A DNA stretch of 61,411 nt from Paenibacillus sp. UNC451MF (GTDB lineage Bacteria; Bacillota; Bacilli; Paenibacillales; NBRC-103111): assembly GCF_000686845.1 (NCBI RefSeq), contig NZ_JMLS01000033.1, positions 1 through 61,411 on the forward strand, in the 5' to 3' direction. A program made the position numbers and the translations under genes. Shown one piece after another: positions 45,364 to 54,890 of the stretch; within the stretch, counting starts at the first letter, position 1, and each line of letters opens with the position of its first letter. The notes below the pieces were generated by a model. It did not search any database, had not been told where the DNA came from, and saw only the letters and a program-made list of their open reading frames with translations.

Positions 45364-46302
45364 ATGGAAGCATTAGCTCTGGAGCGCAAGGAAGAACAGA
45401 AACGGGAGCTTAAGGAACGAATCGCTCAATTAAAGAAGGAACGTAATGCCATTATTCTTGCTCATTATTATCAACGGGATGAAATTCAAGAGATTGCTGA
45501 TTTTCGAGGGGATTCTTTTCTTTTAGCGCAAAAAGCAGCAACAACCGATGCGGATGTCATTGTGTTTTGCGGCGTTCATTTCATGGGCGAAAGCGCAAAA
45601 ATATTGGCTCCTAACAAAACCGTTCTTATACCGGATGAAAGAGCAGGCTGTCCGATGGCCGATATGGTTAATGTAGACGGACTTCGTGCACTGAAGAAAC
45701 AGCATCCTAATGCCAAAGTGGTTGCTTACATTAACACATCGGCCGATGTGAAATCTGAGACTGATATTTGCTGTACTTCGGCTAATGCTATCAAAGTTAT
45801 TAACTCCGTTGACTCGGATGAGATCATCTGGGTGCCTGATAAAAATTTGGGTGATTACGTTTCCAAATTTACGGACAAAAAAGTTATTATTTGGGAAGGT
45901 TACTGCAACACTCATGACATGTTAACCGTCAAAGATGTAGAGGAAATGAGAGCTCTTCATCCGAATGCCCAATTCGTCGTTCATCCGGAATGTCGTCCAG
46001 AGGTCGTAAAGCTGGGTGATTTTGTAGGCAGTACGACAGCGATTATCAAGTATTGCAAAGAATCCGACTGCCAAGAGTTTATCGTTGGTACGGAAGATGG
46101 CACAGGGTATCAACTGCGCTTGGACAGTCCGAATAAGCAATTTCACTTTGCTACTAAATATCTGGTATGTCCAAACATGAAAGTCAATAACTTAAAAAAG
46201 GTTGCTCGTTGTCTTGAAACCATGCAACCACAAATTTACGTTCCGCCACATATCGCTGAACAAGCTAAAGCGTCCCTGGAGCGCATGCTACAAGTGAAGT
46301 AG
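45364..46302 (+). CDS. nadA: Quinolinate synthase
   Basis: 312 residues. Condenses iminoaspartate with dihydroxyacetone phosphate to quinolinate using a [4Fe-4S] cluster. The three cluster cysteines are likely C96 (AGCPMAD), C181 (GYCNTHD) and C269 (LVCPNMKVNN). It is shorter than B. subtilis NadA (about 368) and resembles the compact thermophile type. ATG with GGAAGGAAGG 8 bases upstream. First gene of nadA-nadB-nadC, which are not at this locus in B. subtilis. Confidence 0.95.
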   Translation: MEALALERKEEQKRELKERIAQLKKERNAIILAHYYQRDEIQEIADFRGDSFLLAQKAATTDADVIVFCGVHFMGESAKILAPNKTVLIPDERAGCPMADMVNVDGLRALKKQHPNAKVVAYINTSADVKSETDICCTSANAIKVINSVDSDEIIWVPDKNLGDYVSKFTDKKVIIWEGYCNTHDMLTVKDVEEMRALHPNAQFVVHPECRPEVVKLGDFVGSTTAIIKYCKESDCQEFIVGTEDGTGYQLRLDSPNKQFHFATKYLVCPNMKVNNLKKVARCLETMQPQIYVPPHIAEQAKASLERMLQVK

Positions 46303-46309
46303 CATGCGC
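46281..46309 (+). repeat. Inverted repeat at the nadA stop
   Basis: GCGCATGCTAC (46281-46291) and GTAGCATGCGC (46299-46309) are perfect inverted repeats, loop of 7 bases. The nadA stop lies in the right arm. No T run, so a weak attenuator or mRNA stabiliser between nadA and nadB rather than a terminator. Confidence 0.5.
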
Positions 46310-46409
46310 TACTCTCTTGTTTGATGAAAGAACAGTATGCAAGGGCTCTACCCCCATTGATAAAGCTATTATTCACTTTTTGGGCATGTAGAAGAAGGAG
46401 AGCGTACTC

Positions 46410-48023
46410 ATGATTCCACGTTATTTAGTTGACTTTAATTTGGACGAGCTGCCGCAAGTACATACTGATGTGATAGTGATAGGTGCTGGAATCGCCGGAC
46501 TTTTCGCTGCTATTAAAGGTAGCAAAGATTTTAAAGTGCTGATGGTGACAAAGAAGTCGCTGCTAGACAGCAATACTCGCTACGCTCAAGGCGGAATCGC
46601 CGCAGTTATTTCCGATGAAGACTCACCGGAATACCATCATCAAGATACGTTGAATGCCGGCGCAGGGCTGTGCTCTTCTGCCGCTGTCAACGTATTAGTG
46701 CATGAGGGCCCAGATGGGGTTAAAGATTTGATCCAGATGGGGACCCAGTTTGATCTGGAGGACGGAGAGTTTGCTTTAACGAAAGAAGGAGCGCATAGCC
46801 AACGTCGCATTTTGCATGCGCATGGAGACGCTACTGGAGCTGAAATCGTACGTGCCTTGTCTGAAAAAACGAAGCAGCATCCTAACATTGAAATTTGGGA
46901 TGACCACTTTGTCATCGATCTGATTACGCAAGATGGCGAATGCTATGGCGCATTGGTACAGAAGCCGGATGGTCAGAAAATTTTCGTGCGAGCCAATGCT
47001 ACTATCCTGTGCACGGGTGGGGCCGGTCAGCTGTTCCGTTATACGACGAATCCTGATATTGCAACGGCAGACGGAATTGCGATTGCCTATCGTGCAGGCG
47101 CGTTAATTCAAGATATGGAATTTATTCAATTTCATCCTACCGCTTTATGCTACCCGGGTGCTCCGAGATTTCTTGTCTCTGAAGCTGTTCGCGGCGAAGG
47201 AGCCATTTTAAGGAATATTAAGGGCGAGCGTTTTATGGAGAAGTATGACCCTCAAATGGAATTGGCGCCAAGGGATATTGTAGCCAGAGCAATTGTTAAC
47301 GAAATGGAAGAGACGAAGTCTACTTTCGTCTATATCGATTTTACCCATGAGACGGAAGAAACAGTGAAGCACCGATTTCCTACGATTTATGAGTTCTGTT
47401 TGAATTATGGCCTGGATCTGTCGTCTGATTGGATTCCTGTTGCTCCTGCTGCCCATTATATGATGGGAGGCGTCAAAACGGATCTGCAAGGCGAAACGAA
47501 TGTTACACGCTTGTTCGCATGTGGGGAAGTGTCCTCAACAGGAGTTCATGGAGCTAACCGACTTGCCAGCAATTCATTGTCGGAAGCCATTGTATTTGGT
47601 CGCAGAATTATCGAACGTATTCACGAGCTCTCTCCGGTGGAGATACAACCATTGATCGTAGGCGATTCTCAACGTACAGAGCATGCTAAGCAACCTATTG
47701 TAGAAAGAAAGCTCAAGCTGCAAAAGGTCATGCTGCGTTATGTAGGTTTAAAGAGAACAGCTATCGGGCTGGAAAAAGGCTATGAGGAACTGAAGCGTCA
47801 GCTTTCGATCTTTGATACGTGCTTGTCGAAACGCGAGGATTACGAATTTGCCAATCTGCTCACCTGTGCGCTTTTAACGACGCAGGCGGCCCTGATTAGA
47901 CAGGAAAGCCGGGGGGGACACTATCGGGAGGATTTCCCTGAGAAGAATGACCTTCAATGGAGAAAGCATACGGTATTCAATCGTGAGCATGGTATTACGG
48001 AGGGACGTATTGACGATGTATGA
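46410..48023 (+). CDS. nadB: L-aspartate oxidase
   Basis: 537 residues. Flavoenzyme giving iminoaspartate to NadA. FAD loop VIGAGIAGLFAAI (about 22-34), SNTRYAQGGIAAV (about 53-66), HSQRRILHAHGDATG (about 129-143), FIQFHPTAL (about 232-240) and HMMGG-like AAHYMMGGVKTD (about 345-356). ATG with AGAAGGAGAG 8 bases upstream. Its last 8 bases overlap nadC, so translation is coupled. Confidence 0.95.
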   Translation: MIPRYLVDFNLDELPQVHTDVIVIGAGIAGLFAAIKGSKDFKVLMVTKKSLLDSNTRYAQGGIAAVISDEDSPEYHHQDTLNAGAGLCSSAAVNVLVHEGPDGVKDLIQMGTQFDLEDGEFALTKEGAHSQRRILHAHGDATGAEIVRALSEKTKQHPNIEIWDDHFVIDLITQDGECYGALVQKPDGQKIFVRANATILCTGGAGQLFRYTTNPDIATADGIAIAYRAGALIQDMEFIQFHPTALCYPGAPRFLVSEAVRGEGAILRNIKGERFMEKYDPQMELAPRDIVARAIVNEMEETKSTFVYIDFTHETEETVKHRFPTIYEFCLNYGLDLSSDWIPVAPAAHYMMGGVKTDLQGETNVTRLFACGEVSSTGVHGANRLASNSLSEAIVFGRRIIERIHELSPVEIQPLIVGDSQRTEHAKQPIVERKLKLQKVMLRYVGLKRTAIGLEKGYEELKRQLSIFDTCLSKREDYEFANLLTCALLTTQAALIRQESRGGHYREDFPEKNDLQWRKHTVFNREHGITEGRIDDV

Positions 48024-48885
48024 GCTGCAAATGGATTTAGTGAAAAAGAATATTAAGCTGTGGCTGGAAGAGGATATCGGAATGGGGGATGTAACCACCA
48101 TGTCGACTATTCCTGCCGACCAACAATCCAAAGGGATTATTCATCTTAAGGATAACGGTATCATCGCAGGCTTGCCTATAGCTGAAGCTGTGTTTTCCAT
48201 TGTCGATGATCGACTTCGGTTCGAGCCTAAGGTACAAGAAGGACAATCTGCCAATTTCGGCACTGTCCTTGCGGAAGTATCAGGCAGCACACGAAGCATA
48301 CTCTTGGGAGAAAGGCTAGCCCTGAACCTGATGCAGCGTATGTCCGGCATTGCGACTCGAACGAGACAATTCGTAGACGCTCTGCAAGGGCTGCCTGTTC
48401 GACTCGTGGATACTCGAAAAACGACACCGGGACATCGATTGCTTGAAAAATATGCAGTCCGTATCGGTGGAGGCTACAATCACAGATTTGGTTTGTATGA
48501 TGCCGTTATGATTAAAGATAACCATATTAAAGGAGCCGGCGGTATAGCTGAAGCGGTTCTGGCCGCGCGTTCCCAAATCCCCCATACGATGAAAATCGAA
48601 GTGGAGGTCGAGAACATGGAGCAGCTAGAGCAAGCTTTAAGTGCAAAGCCGGATATCATCATGCTAGACAATATGACACCCGAGCAAATGCGCGAAGCGG
48701 TTGTACGCATGAAATCCCAAGCTCCGCATATTCTTGTAGAGGCATCGGGCTCCGTTACCTTGGAATCGATACATGCCATTGCAGCAACAGGGGTTGACGT
48801 TATCTCTGTCGGTCGATTGACGTACTCGGTGCAAGCCTTGGATATCAGCCTAGATTTGAACGCGCGGAAAGGAGGGACGTCATGA
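48016..48885 (+). CDS. nadC: Nicotinate-nucleotide pyrophosphorylase (carboxylating)
   Basis: 289 residues. Converts quinolinate and PRPP to nicotinate mononucleotide. Motifs: [13 protein letters not shown] (about 16-28), [38 protein letters not shown], and MIKDNHI (about 165-171). I start at ATG 48016 (MYELQMD), with GGAGGGAC 10 bases upstream; an upstream in-frame ATG at 47947 would overlap nadB by 77 bases. The stop overlaps the coaX start. Confidence 0.94.
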   Translation: MYELQMDLVKKNIKLWLEEDIGMGDVTTMSTIPADQQSKGIIHLKDNGIIAGLPIAEAVFSIVDDRLRFEPKVQEGQSANFGTVLAEVSGSTRSILLGERLALNLMQRMSGIATRTRQFVDALQGLPVRLVDTRKTTPGHRLLEKYAVRIGGGYNHRFGLYDAVMIKDNHIKGAGGIAEAVLAARSQIPHTMKIEVEVENMEQLEQALSAKPDIIMLDNMTPEQMREAVVRMKSQAPHILVEASGSVTLESIHAIAATGVDVISVGRLTYSVQALDISLDLNARKGGTS

Positions 48886-49646
48886 TATTGGCAGTTGATG
48901 TGGGCAATACGAACATCATACTTGGTCTTTATGAAGGTAAACAACTGCTGCATCATTGGCGATTAAGCACTAACCGCTCCAGCACGACCGATGAGTACGG
49001 AATGATGATATACAATTTGTTTCAGCACTCGGAGCTTGAGCTGGATCAGGTTGAAGGAATTATTATTTCCTCCGTCGTCCCTCCGCTCATGTTTGTTCTT
49101 GAACAGTTATGTTCAAAATACTTAAAGAAAACTCCGCTCATCGTGGGCCCAGGTATCAAGACCGGCTTGAACGTCCGATACGAAAATCCGCGCGAGGTCG
49201 GTGCCGATAGAATTGCTAATGCGGTTGCCGCCATAGAGTTGTACGGTGCCCCTTGCATCTTAGTCGATTTTGGTACGGCAACGACCTTCGATTATATTGA
49301 TGAATCCGGTCAGTATATCGGGGGAGCTGTAGCGCCAGGAATCGGCATCTCCACGGAAGCATTGTACCAGCGTGCGGCCAAATTACCTCGGATCGAACTG
49401 GTAAAGCCTAAGTCCGTAGTAGGACGCAATACGGTCGCTTCTATGCAAGCGGGGATTATTTACGGCTTTGCAGGACAAGTGGATGGCATTGTGGGTCGTA
49501 TTCGTGAAGAGCATAATGCTCAAGCGAAAGTTATAGCTACCGGGGAAATGGCGGAACTTATAGCGAGCGAGTCTCGTACTATTGAAAAGGTGAACCCGCT
49601 GTTGACTCTCCAGGGGCTGCAAATGATTTATGAACGCAACCAGTAG
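48882..49646 (+). CDS. coaX: Type III pantothenate kinase
   Basis: 254 residues. First step of coenzyme A synthesis. ASKHA fold: [14 protein letters not shown] (about 5-18), [11 protein letters not shown] (about 105-115), [14 protein letters not shown] (about 124-137) and [14 protein letters not shown] overlaps the nadC stop (ATGA) with AGGAGGGACG 5 bases upstream. So the NAD and CoA cofactor genes form one unit. Confidence 0.96.
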   Translation: MILAVDVGNTNIILGLYEGKQLLHHWRLSTNRSSTTDEYGMMIYNLFQHSELELDQVEGIIISSVVPPLMFVLEQLCSKYLKKTPLIVGPGIKTGLNVRYENPREVGADRIANAVAAIELYGAPCILVDFGTATTFDYIDESGQYIGGAVAPGIGISTEALYQRAAKLPRIELVKPKSVVGRNTVASMQAGIIYGFAGQVDGIVGRIREEHNAQAKVIATGEMAELIASESRTIEKVNPLLTLQGLQMIYERNQ

Positions 49647-49696
49647 GACTTAGATATAGAGAGTCCTTATAACAGAACCAAAGAAAGGGTAACTCC

Positions 49697-50566
49697 ATGC
49701 GTGATTACTTAATTAGAGCGACGGCGATGGAGGGCAAAGTAAGAGCATTTGCCGTTCGTTCCACCGGGATTGTAGACGAAATCAGTAGAAGGCACCAAAT
49801 GACTCCAACGACAACGGCAGCACTAGGTAGAACGATATCTGCCGGTTTGATGATGGGGGCAATGCTAAAAGGTGAGGAGAAGCTCACCATAATGATTAAA
49901 GGCGGAGGGCCCATCGGACAAATTGTGGTGGATGCCAATGCATTGGGGGAAGTTCGTGGATATGTAACCGACCCGCTGGTCGATCTGCCTCTTAATGAGG
50001 TCGGTAAGCTCGACGTTGCTGGTGCGGTAGGAACGGATGGCTTTTTGAATGTAGTTAAAGACTTGGGACTTAAAAAGCCATACAGCGGCAGTGTTCCCTT
50101 GATATCCGGGGAATTGGGCGAAGACTTCACATACTATTTTGCAAGATCCGAGCAAACGCCTTCTGCAGTTGGCTTAGGTGTGCTAGTAGGCGTGGACCAC
50201 GCGGTATCTTCCGCAGGAGGATTCATTATTCAACTTCTGCCTGGCCTGAAGGATGACGAAATTACGCTTATCGAATCGCTTCTGTCCAGAATTGAACCTG
50301 TAACCACTCTCCTGGAAAAAGGATTGGGTCTAGAGCAAATACTTCAGCGTATCGTTCCTAATGTTGAGGTATTGGAAGAAATGGATGTTCATTTCCGCTG
50401 CAACTGCTCGAGGGAACGCGTTGAGCAGACGTTAATTTCATTAGGCCGCGAAGAGCTGGAGCAGATGGCAGAAGAAGACGGGAAAGCGGAGATTGTGTGC
50501 CACTTCTGCAATGAACAGTATCTTTTTGAAGAAGAAGATTTAAAAAACATTATCAATCAGCTTTAA
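49697..50566 (+). CDS. hslO: Hsp33 redox-regulated chaperone
   Basis: 289 residues. Holdase activated when oxidation releases its zinc. The four zinc cysteines are present as C235/C237 (CNC) and C268/C271 (CHFC). Family start RDYLIRATAMEGKVRAFAV. ATG with AAAGGGTAA 8-9 bases upstream. Between coaX and yacD as in B. subtilis. A terminator follows. Confidence 0.96.
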   Translation: MRDYLIRATAMEGKVRAFAVRSTGIVDEISRRHQMTPTTTAALGRTISAGLMMGAMLKGEEKLTIMIKGGGPIGQIVVDANALGEVRGYVTDPLVDLPLNEVGKLDVAGAVGTDGFLNVVKDLGLKKPYSGSVPLISGELGEDFTYYFARSEQTPSAVGLGVLVGVDHAVSSAGGFIIQLLPGLKDDEITLIESLLSRIEPVTTLLEKGLGLEQILQRIVPNVEVLEEMDVHFRCNCSRERVEQTLISLGREELEQMAEEDGKAEIVCHFCNEQYLFEEEDLKNIINQL

Positions 50567-50575
50567 TTAGACGAT

Positions 50576-50598
50576 AAAAAGGTTGAGACGACCTTTTT
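50576..50598 (+). terminator. Terminator after hslO
   Basis: AAAAAGGT, loop TGAGACG, ACCTTTTT. Confidence 0.75.
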
Positions 50599-50640
50599 GA
50601 AGGATCAAAAAGCAATAGTGACCATACGAGGGGATTAGGA

Positions 50641-51573
50641 ATGAGAAACATAAAAATACTGTGGGGAGTCATTGCGGTTTTGTTTATTGCCGTTGTCATC
50701 CTTTCCTCCGTATTGTCTGCCGATTTTTTCAACCAACGACATGTCGACATGAGCCCGGATCAGACAAAGCAGAACCCGTCAGTAAAAGTCATCGCAACTA
50801 TCGGAGACAAAACCATCACCAGCAAAGAATTAGATCAGCAGCTGCTGCAAAAGCATGGCCGGGAATTGTTAAATCAAATGGTGGATCATGAAGTCATTCG
50901 CTTGGAAGGTAAGGCATTGGGGTTGTTTGTGGAGGAAAGTGAAATCCAGAAGGAACTGAAACGGATGCAGCAAGGCTACGATAATGAGGGTCAGTTCTAT
51001 GAATCGATGAAAGTCCAGCTTGGCTTGTCGCCGGAGGCGTTGAAGACCGATATTTATGACAAGCTGCTTCAGGAGAAAATTATTACCAAAGACATTATTG
51101 TTTCAGACGAACAAGTGAATGCTTATATCCAGTCCCATCCCGATGAATTTAAAACCGAGGTCCAGCTCAGATTGCAGCAGATTGTCGTAAGCAGCAAGGA
51201 ACAGGCCGGAAAAGTAGCTGCAGATGTAAGCAAGGGAGTCGATTTTGCTCAGATTGCTAAAGACAGGAGCTTGGATGACGCGACCCGTGACAACGGCGGT
51301 GATCTGGGGTGGATTGAGGAAGATGATCCGTTTATTGCAGCTCCCATCATGAAAGCTGCTAAACAGCTGAAGGTTGGAGAGGTAAGCAAGGCCATCGATA
51401 TGAACGGGCAGCTCTTTATTGTGAAGCTTAAGGATCGTAAAGAGCAGCCGAAGTTGAGTAAAGAGGCTCTAATGGAAAGTGTCAGAAAAGAAATTGCTTT
51501 GCGAGCCGCACCACCCTTGAAAGATGCCATTATGAAACTTCGTGAAAAATACAAAGTGAACATGATGCTGTAG
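50641..51573 (+). CDS. yacD: YacD: membrane-anchored parvulin PPIase
   Basis: 310 residues. N-terminal hydrophobic helix (about 6-26) without a lipobox, then a SurA-like region (about 55-150) and a PpiC parvulin domain (about 170-265: LRLQQIVVSSKEQAGKV, FAQIAKDRSLDDATRDNGGDLGWI). Predicted to act outside the membrane on folding of exported proteins. ATG with AGGGGATTAGG upstream. It is the second parvulin in the window, after the PrsA-like gene behind mfd. Confidence 0.88.
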   Translation: MRNIKILWGVIAVLFIAVVILSSVLSADFFNQRHVDMSPDQTKQNPSVKVIATIGDKTITSKELDQQLLQKHGRELLNQMVDHEVIRLEGKALGLFVEESEIQKELKRMQQGYDNEGQFYESMKVQLGLSPEALKTDIYDKLLQEKIITKDIIVSDEQVNAYIQSHPDEFKTEVQLRLQQIVVSSKEQAGKVAADVSKGVDFAQIAKDRSLDDATRDNGGDLGWIEEDDPFIAAPIMKAAKQLKVGEVSKAIDMNGQLFIVKLKDRKEQPKLSKEALMESVRKEIALRAAPPLKDAIMKLREKYKVNMML

Positions 51574-51615
51574 CTTGGTTGAGATCATATTGGTAACCTC
51601 ATCCATAAATTGATA

Positions 51616-51644
51616 TTGACAACCTTAGCTCCGGTTGATAAGAT
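51616..51644 (+). promoter_or_regulatory. Promoter of cysK
   Basis: TTGACA (51616-51621) and TAAGAT (51639-51644), 17-base spacer. The A/T-rich sequence after it could hold a CymR site, but I cannot confirm one. Confidence 0.6.
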
Positions 51645-51710
51645 ATTATTATAATACCTACCAATTTACTCGGATATTATTCATCATATTTATTTTAGGA
51701 GGAAGTCAGG

Positions 51711-52649
51711 ATGGCAAAAATAGTTCAGAACATTACACAATTAATCGGTGGAACCCCTCTAGTCAAGCTGAATCGCGTTGTACCTGAAGGCAGCGCAGAA
51801 GTGTATGTTAAGCTGGAATACCAAAACCCTGGTGCAAGCGTAAAAGATCGTATCGCTATCAGTATGGTTGAAGTGGCTGAACAAGAAGGCAAGCTGAAAC
51901 CAGGCGACACCATCATTGAACCGACAAGCGGAAATACAGGAATCGGTTTGGCTATGGTAGCTGCAGCTAAAGGCTATAAAGCCATTCTGGTTATGCCTGA
52001 GACGATGAGTATGGAGCGCCGTAATCTGCTTCGCGCATATGGTGCTCAATTGGTACTAACTCCTGGAGCGGAAGGCATGAAAGGCGCGATCAAGCGTGCG
52101 GAAGAGCTGCAAGCGGAGAACCCTTCCTACTTTATGCCACAACAATTTAAAAACCAAGCGAACGTAAAAGTACACCGCGAAACAACAGGCCCTGAGATTG
52201 TAGATGCTATCCAATCCCACGACGGTAAGCTGGATGCATTTATTGCCGGTATCGGAACCGGCGGTACCATTACAGGCGCAGGCAGTGTATTGAAAGAAAA
52301 CTTCCCTAACATCAAAGTTTACGCAGTAGAACCTAGTGCATCCCCAGTGTTGTCCGGCGGCAAGCCAGGCCCTCACAAAATCCAAGGCATCGGCGCAGGC
52401 TTCGTTCCTGATATTTTGAACACATCGGTTTATGATGCAGTTATTCCTGTTGAGAATGATGATGCGTTCGAAACTTCCCGCCGTGTAGCTAAAGAAGAAG
52501 GTATCCTTGGAGGTATTTCTTCTGGAGCAGCTATTTTTGCAGCATTGAAAGTGGCTAAAGAGTTGGGCCCGGGCAAGAGAGTTGTAGCCATCGTTCCAAG
52601 TAACGGCGAAAGATACCTGAGCACGCCTTTGTATCAATTTGAAGATTAA
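51711..52649 (+). CDS. cysK: Cysteine synthase A
   Basis: 312 residues. Makes cysteine from O-acetylserine and sulphide. PLP lysine in [11 protein letters not shown] (about 36-46), [14 protein letters not shown] (about 71-84), [12 protein letters not shown] (about 180-191) and GGISSGAA (about 264-271). ATG with AGGAGG 10 bases upstream. Own promoter upstream and terminator downstream, so a single-gene unit. Confidence 0.97.
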   Translation: MAKIVQNITQLIGGTPLVKLNRVVPEGSAEVYVKLEYQNPGASVKDRIAISMVEVAEQEGKLKPGDTIIEPTSGNTGIGLAMVAAAKGYKAILVMPETMSMERRNLLRAYGAQLVLTPGAEGMKGAIKRAEELQAENPSYFMPQQFKNQANVKVHRETTGPEIVDAIQSHDGKLDAFIAGIGTGGTITGAGSVLKENFPNIKVYAVEPSASPVLSGGKPGPHKIQGIGAGFVPDILNTSVYDAVIPVENDDAFETSRRVAKEEGILGGISSGAAIFAALKVAKELGPGKRVVAIVPSNGERYLSTPLYQFED

Positions 52650-52664
52650 TAACTAGTGCAGAGG

Positions 52665-52693
52665 GCCCTTCAATTCGTTGAGGGGCTTTTTTT
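52665..52693 (+). terminator. Terminator after cysK
   Basis: GCCCTTCAA, loop TTCG, TTGAGGGGC, then T run. Confidence 0.9.
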
Positions 52694-52760
52694 CATTAGC
52701 AATATCAAGTATACTAAGTCCAAATCTTATGAATAGAAGCAAGGAGGGGCGTCCGTTACG

Positions 52761-54299
52761 ATGATTACCTACGATCAATGGCGGCAGTGGGCTGGCCGTT
52801 ATACGATGCTTCCCTACGTGCGGCGTTACCCCTTGGAAGAAGATCGGTTTATTTCTTGGGAAACAGCATGGGAGCAAGCATCACCGGGTTCCTTTGTACT
52901 AGAGAGTGGAAAGGGAGGAAGGTACACCTTCCTCGGGCTTCGGCCGGTCTCTACAATTCGTGGTAAGGGACTTCGCACCATTATCCAGTACGAAGACGGT
53001 ATGACCGTTGAAGGAGAAGGAACGCCACTGGAAGCGGTAAAGCAATGGATGGAATCTTACCGTGCACCTGCCGTTCGTGACCAAGGCTTACCCAAATTTC
53101 TTGGAGGTTGCGTTGGGTTTTGGGGCTATGATGTAGCGCGGACCATAGAAAGGCTTCCTGTTCAAGCCTCTGACGATTTGCCTGTACCGGACTATGCCTT
53201 CGCACGGTTCGATCGAATTTGGATCATTGACCATAAGGAACAAATGCTGTATTGTGCGATTCACAAGATGGCAGTCGGAGAAGACGAGTCTTTAGCTGAG
53301 CGGTATCGTGAAGCGGAAGAAGATGTCGAGCAAATGAAGCGTCAGTGGGACCTTGTTGCTGCTGTCAATCATACTGAGAACTATAAAGACACCCGTGAAG
53401 CGATGCTGATGCAGGTGAATAAGGATCAGCTTTACATTGATGTCGACTCCATTGAGGGCATTCAGCCTGATTTTCCGAGAGACGCTTATATTGAGGCAGT
53501 TGAGCAAATTCGAAGTTATATCGGCGCCGGTGATGTGTTCCAAGTGAATTTATCCGTACGGCAGCATAAACAGCTGCATGCAACACCAGAGGCTATTTAT
53601 GAATGGCTGAGGGTTGTTAATCCTTCCCCCTATATGGGGATGCTGCGGTTCGACGATTTTCAGATCGTATCAGGCTCTCCAGAGCTGCTTGTGCAGCTGG
53701 AAGAGGATGACGTACGTACTCGTCCGATTGCAGGCACCCGTCCGAGAGGCAAGGATGCTGAAGAAGATCAGCGGCTTGCAGATGAATTAATTCATCACGA
53801 GAAAGAACGTGCCGAGCATATCATGCTGGTCGATCTGGAACGCAACGATCTTGGGAAAATATCGACTTACGGGACGGTAAAAGTAAAAGACTTCATGGTC
53901 ATCGAGTACTATTCTCACGTCATGCATATTGTCTCTCAGGTGGATGGAAAGCTGGCACCGGGTAAACAAGCCTATGACGTCATAGCGGCTACATTCCCTG
54001 GAGGCACGATTACAGGCGCACCGAAGGTTCGCACGATGGAAATCATTGAAGAGCTTGAACCCGTACGCAGGGGCCCGTATACAGGTTCTATTGGATGGAT
54101 TGACTACAATGGGGATACGGAATTCAATATTATAATTCGAACGCTCGTGGTGGCTGAAGGGATTGGTTATGTTCAGGCCGGAGCAGGCATTGTCATCGAC
54201 TCCATCCCGGAGAAAGAATATACAGAATCGATCAATAAAGCTAAAGCTATGTGGAAGGCTATTCAATATAGTGAATCGAACGACAAAATTAAAGCTTAG
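52761..54299 (+). CDS. pabB: Chorismate-utilising synthase component I, PabB (aminodeoxychorismate synthase)
   Basis: 512 residues. Family of anthranilate/aminodeoxychorismate synthases. Motifs: GAGDVFQVNLSVR (about 255-267), SGSPELL (about 304-310), PIAGTRPRG (322-330), ERNDLGKIS, GTITGAPKVRTMEIIEELEP. Folate context (pabA, pabC, folP follow) supports PabB. The residue at the PIxGT position is Ala324; E. coli PabB has Lys there and TrpE has Ala, so sequence alone does not exclude anthranilate synthase. ATG with AAGGAGGGG about 10 bases upstream. Confidence 0.87.
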   Translation: MITYDQWRQWAGRYTMLPYVRRYPLEEDRFISWETAWEQASPGSFVLESGKGGRYTFLGLRPVSTIRGKGLRTIIQYEDGMTVEGEGTPLEAVKQWMESYRAPAVRDQGLPKFLGGCVGFWGYDVARTIERLPVQASDDLPVPDYAFARFDRIWIIDHKEQMLYCAIHKMAVGEDESLAERYREAEEDVEQMKRQWDLVAAVNHTENYKDTREAMLMQVNKDQLYIDVDSIEGIQPDFPRDAYIEAVEQIRSYIGAGDVFQVNLSVRQHKQLHATPEAIYEWLRVVNPSPYMGMLRFDDFQIVSGSPELLVQLEEDDVRTRPIAGTRPRGKDAEEDQRLADELIHHEKERAEHIMLVDLERNDLGKISTYGTVKVKDFMVIEYYSHVMHIVSQVDGKLAPGKQAYDVIAATFPGGTITGAPKVRTMEIIEELEPVRRGPYTGSIGWIDYNGDTEFNIIIRTLVVAEGIGYVQAGAGIVIDSIPEKEYTESINKAKAMWKAIQYSESNDKIKA

Positions 54300-54311
54300 G
54301 GGGAATATGCT

Positions 54312-54890
54312 GTGATCCTTGTCATTGATAATTATGATTCCTTTACTTATAATTTGGTGCAATATTTAGGTGAGCTTGGTCAACAAGTAGAAGTTCGCCG
54401 TAATGATGAGATCGACTTGGCTGGAATCGAGGCGCTTAATCCCGACCATATTCTTATTTCACCAGGACCGTGTACTCCGAACGAAGCAGGCATCAGCCTT
54501 TCACTTATCGAGCATTTTAAAGGAAAAATTCCGATTCTCGGGGTATGTCTCGGGCATCAATCGATTGGACAAGTATTCGGTGGAGAAGTGATTCGAGCCG
54601 AACGGCTAATGCATGGTAAAACTTCGCCGATATTGCATGACGGTAAGACCCTATTTAAAGACCTACCGTCGCCGTTCACAGCAACCAGATACCATTCCTT
54701 AATTGTCAAAAGAGAGACGCTGCCAGATTGCCTCGAGATTAGCGCTGAGACAGCGGAAGGGGAAATTATGGGGCTTCGCCACAAGGAATATCCTATTGAA
54801 GGCGTGCAATTTCATCCGGAATCAATTATTACTGATCATGGACTTCGTCTGCTAAGCAACTTCTTGAACGAAACGGCAGTGAAGCAATAG
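54312..54890 (+). CDS. pabA: Glutamine amidotransferase PabA/TrpG
   Basis: 192 residues. Class I glutamine amidotransferase giving ammonia to PabB. Catalytic cysteine in [10 protein letters not shown] (about 77-86), with FHPESI (His/Glu of the triad) near 168-173. [17 protein letters not shown] and ISPGPCTP are typical. In B. subtilis PabA serves both folate and tryptophan synthesis. GTG start with TAGGGGGAAT 8 bases upstream; its stop overlaps the pabC start. Confidence 0.95.
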   Translation: MILVIDNYDSFTYNLVQYLGELGQQVEVRRNDEIDLAGIEALNPDHILISPGPCTPNEAGISLSLIEHFKGKIPILGVCLGHQSIGQVFGGEVIRAERLMHGKTSPILHDGKTLFKDLPSPFTATRYHSLIVKRETLPDCLEISAETAEGEIMGLRHKEYPIEGVQFHPESIITDHGLRLLSNFLNETAVKQ

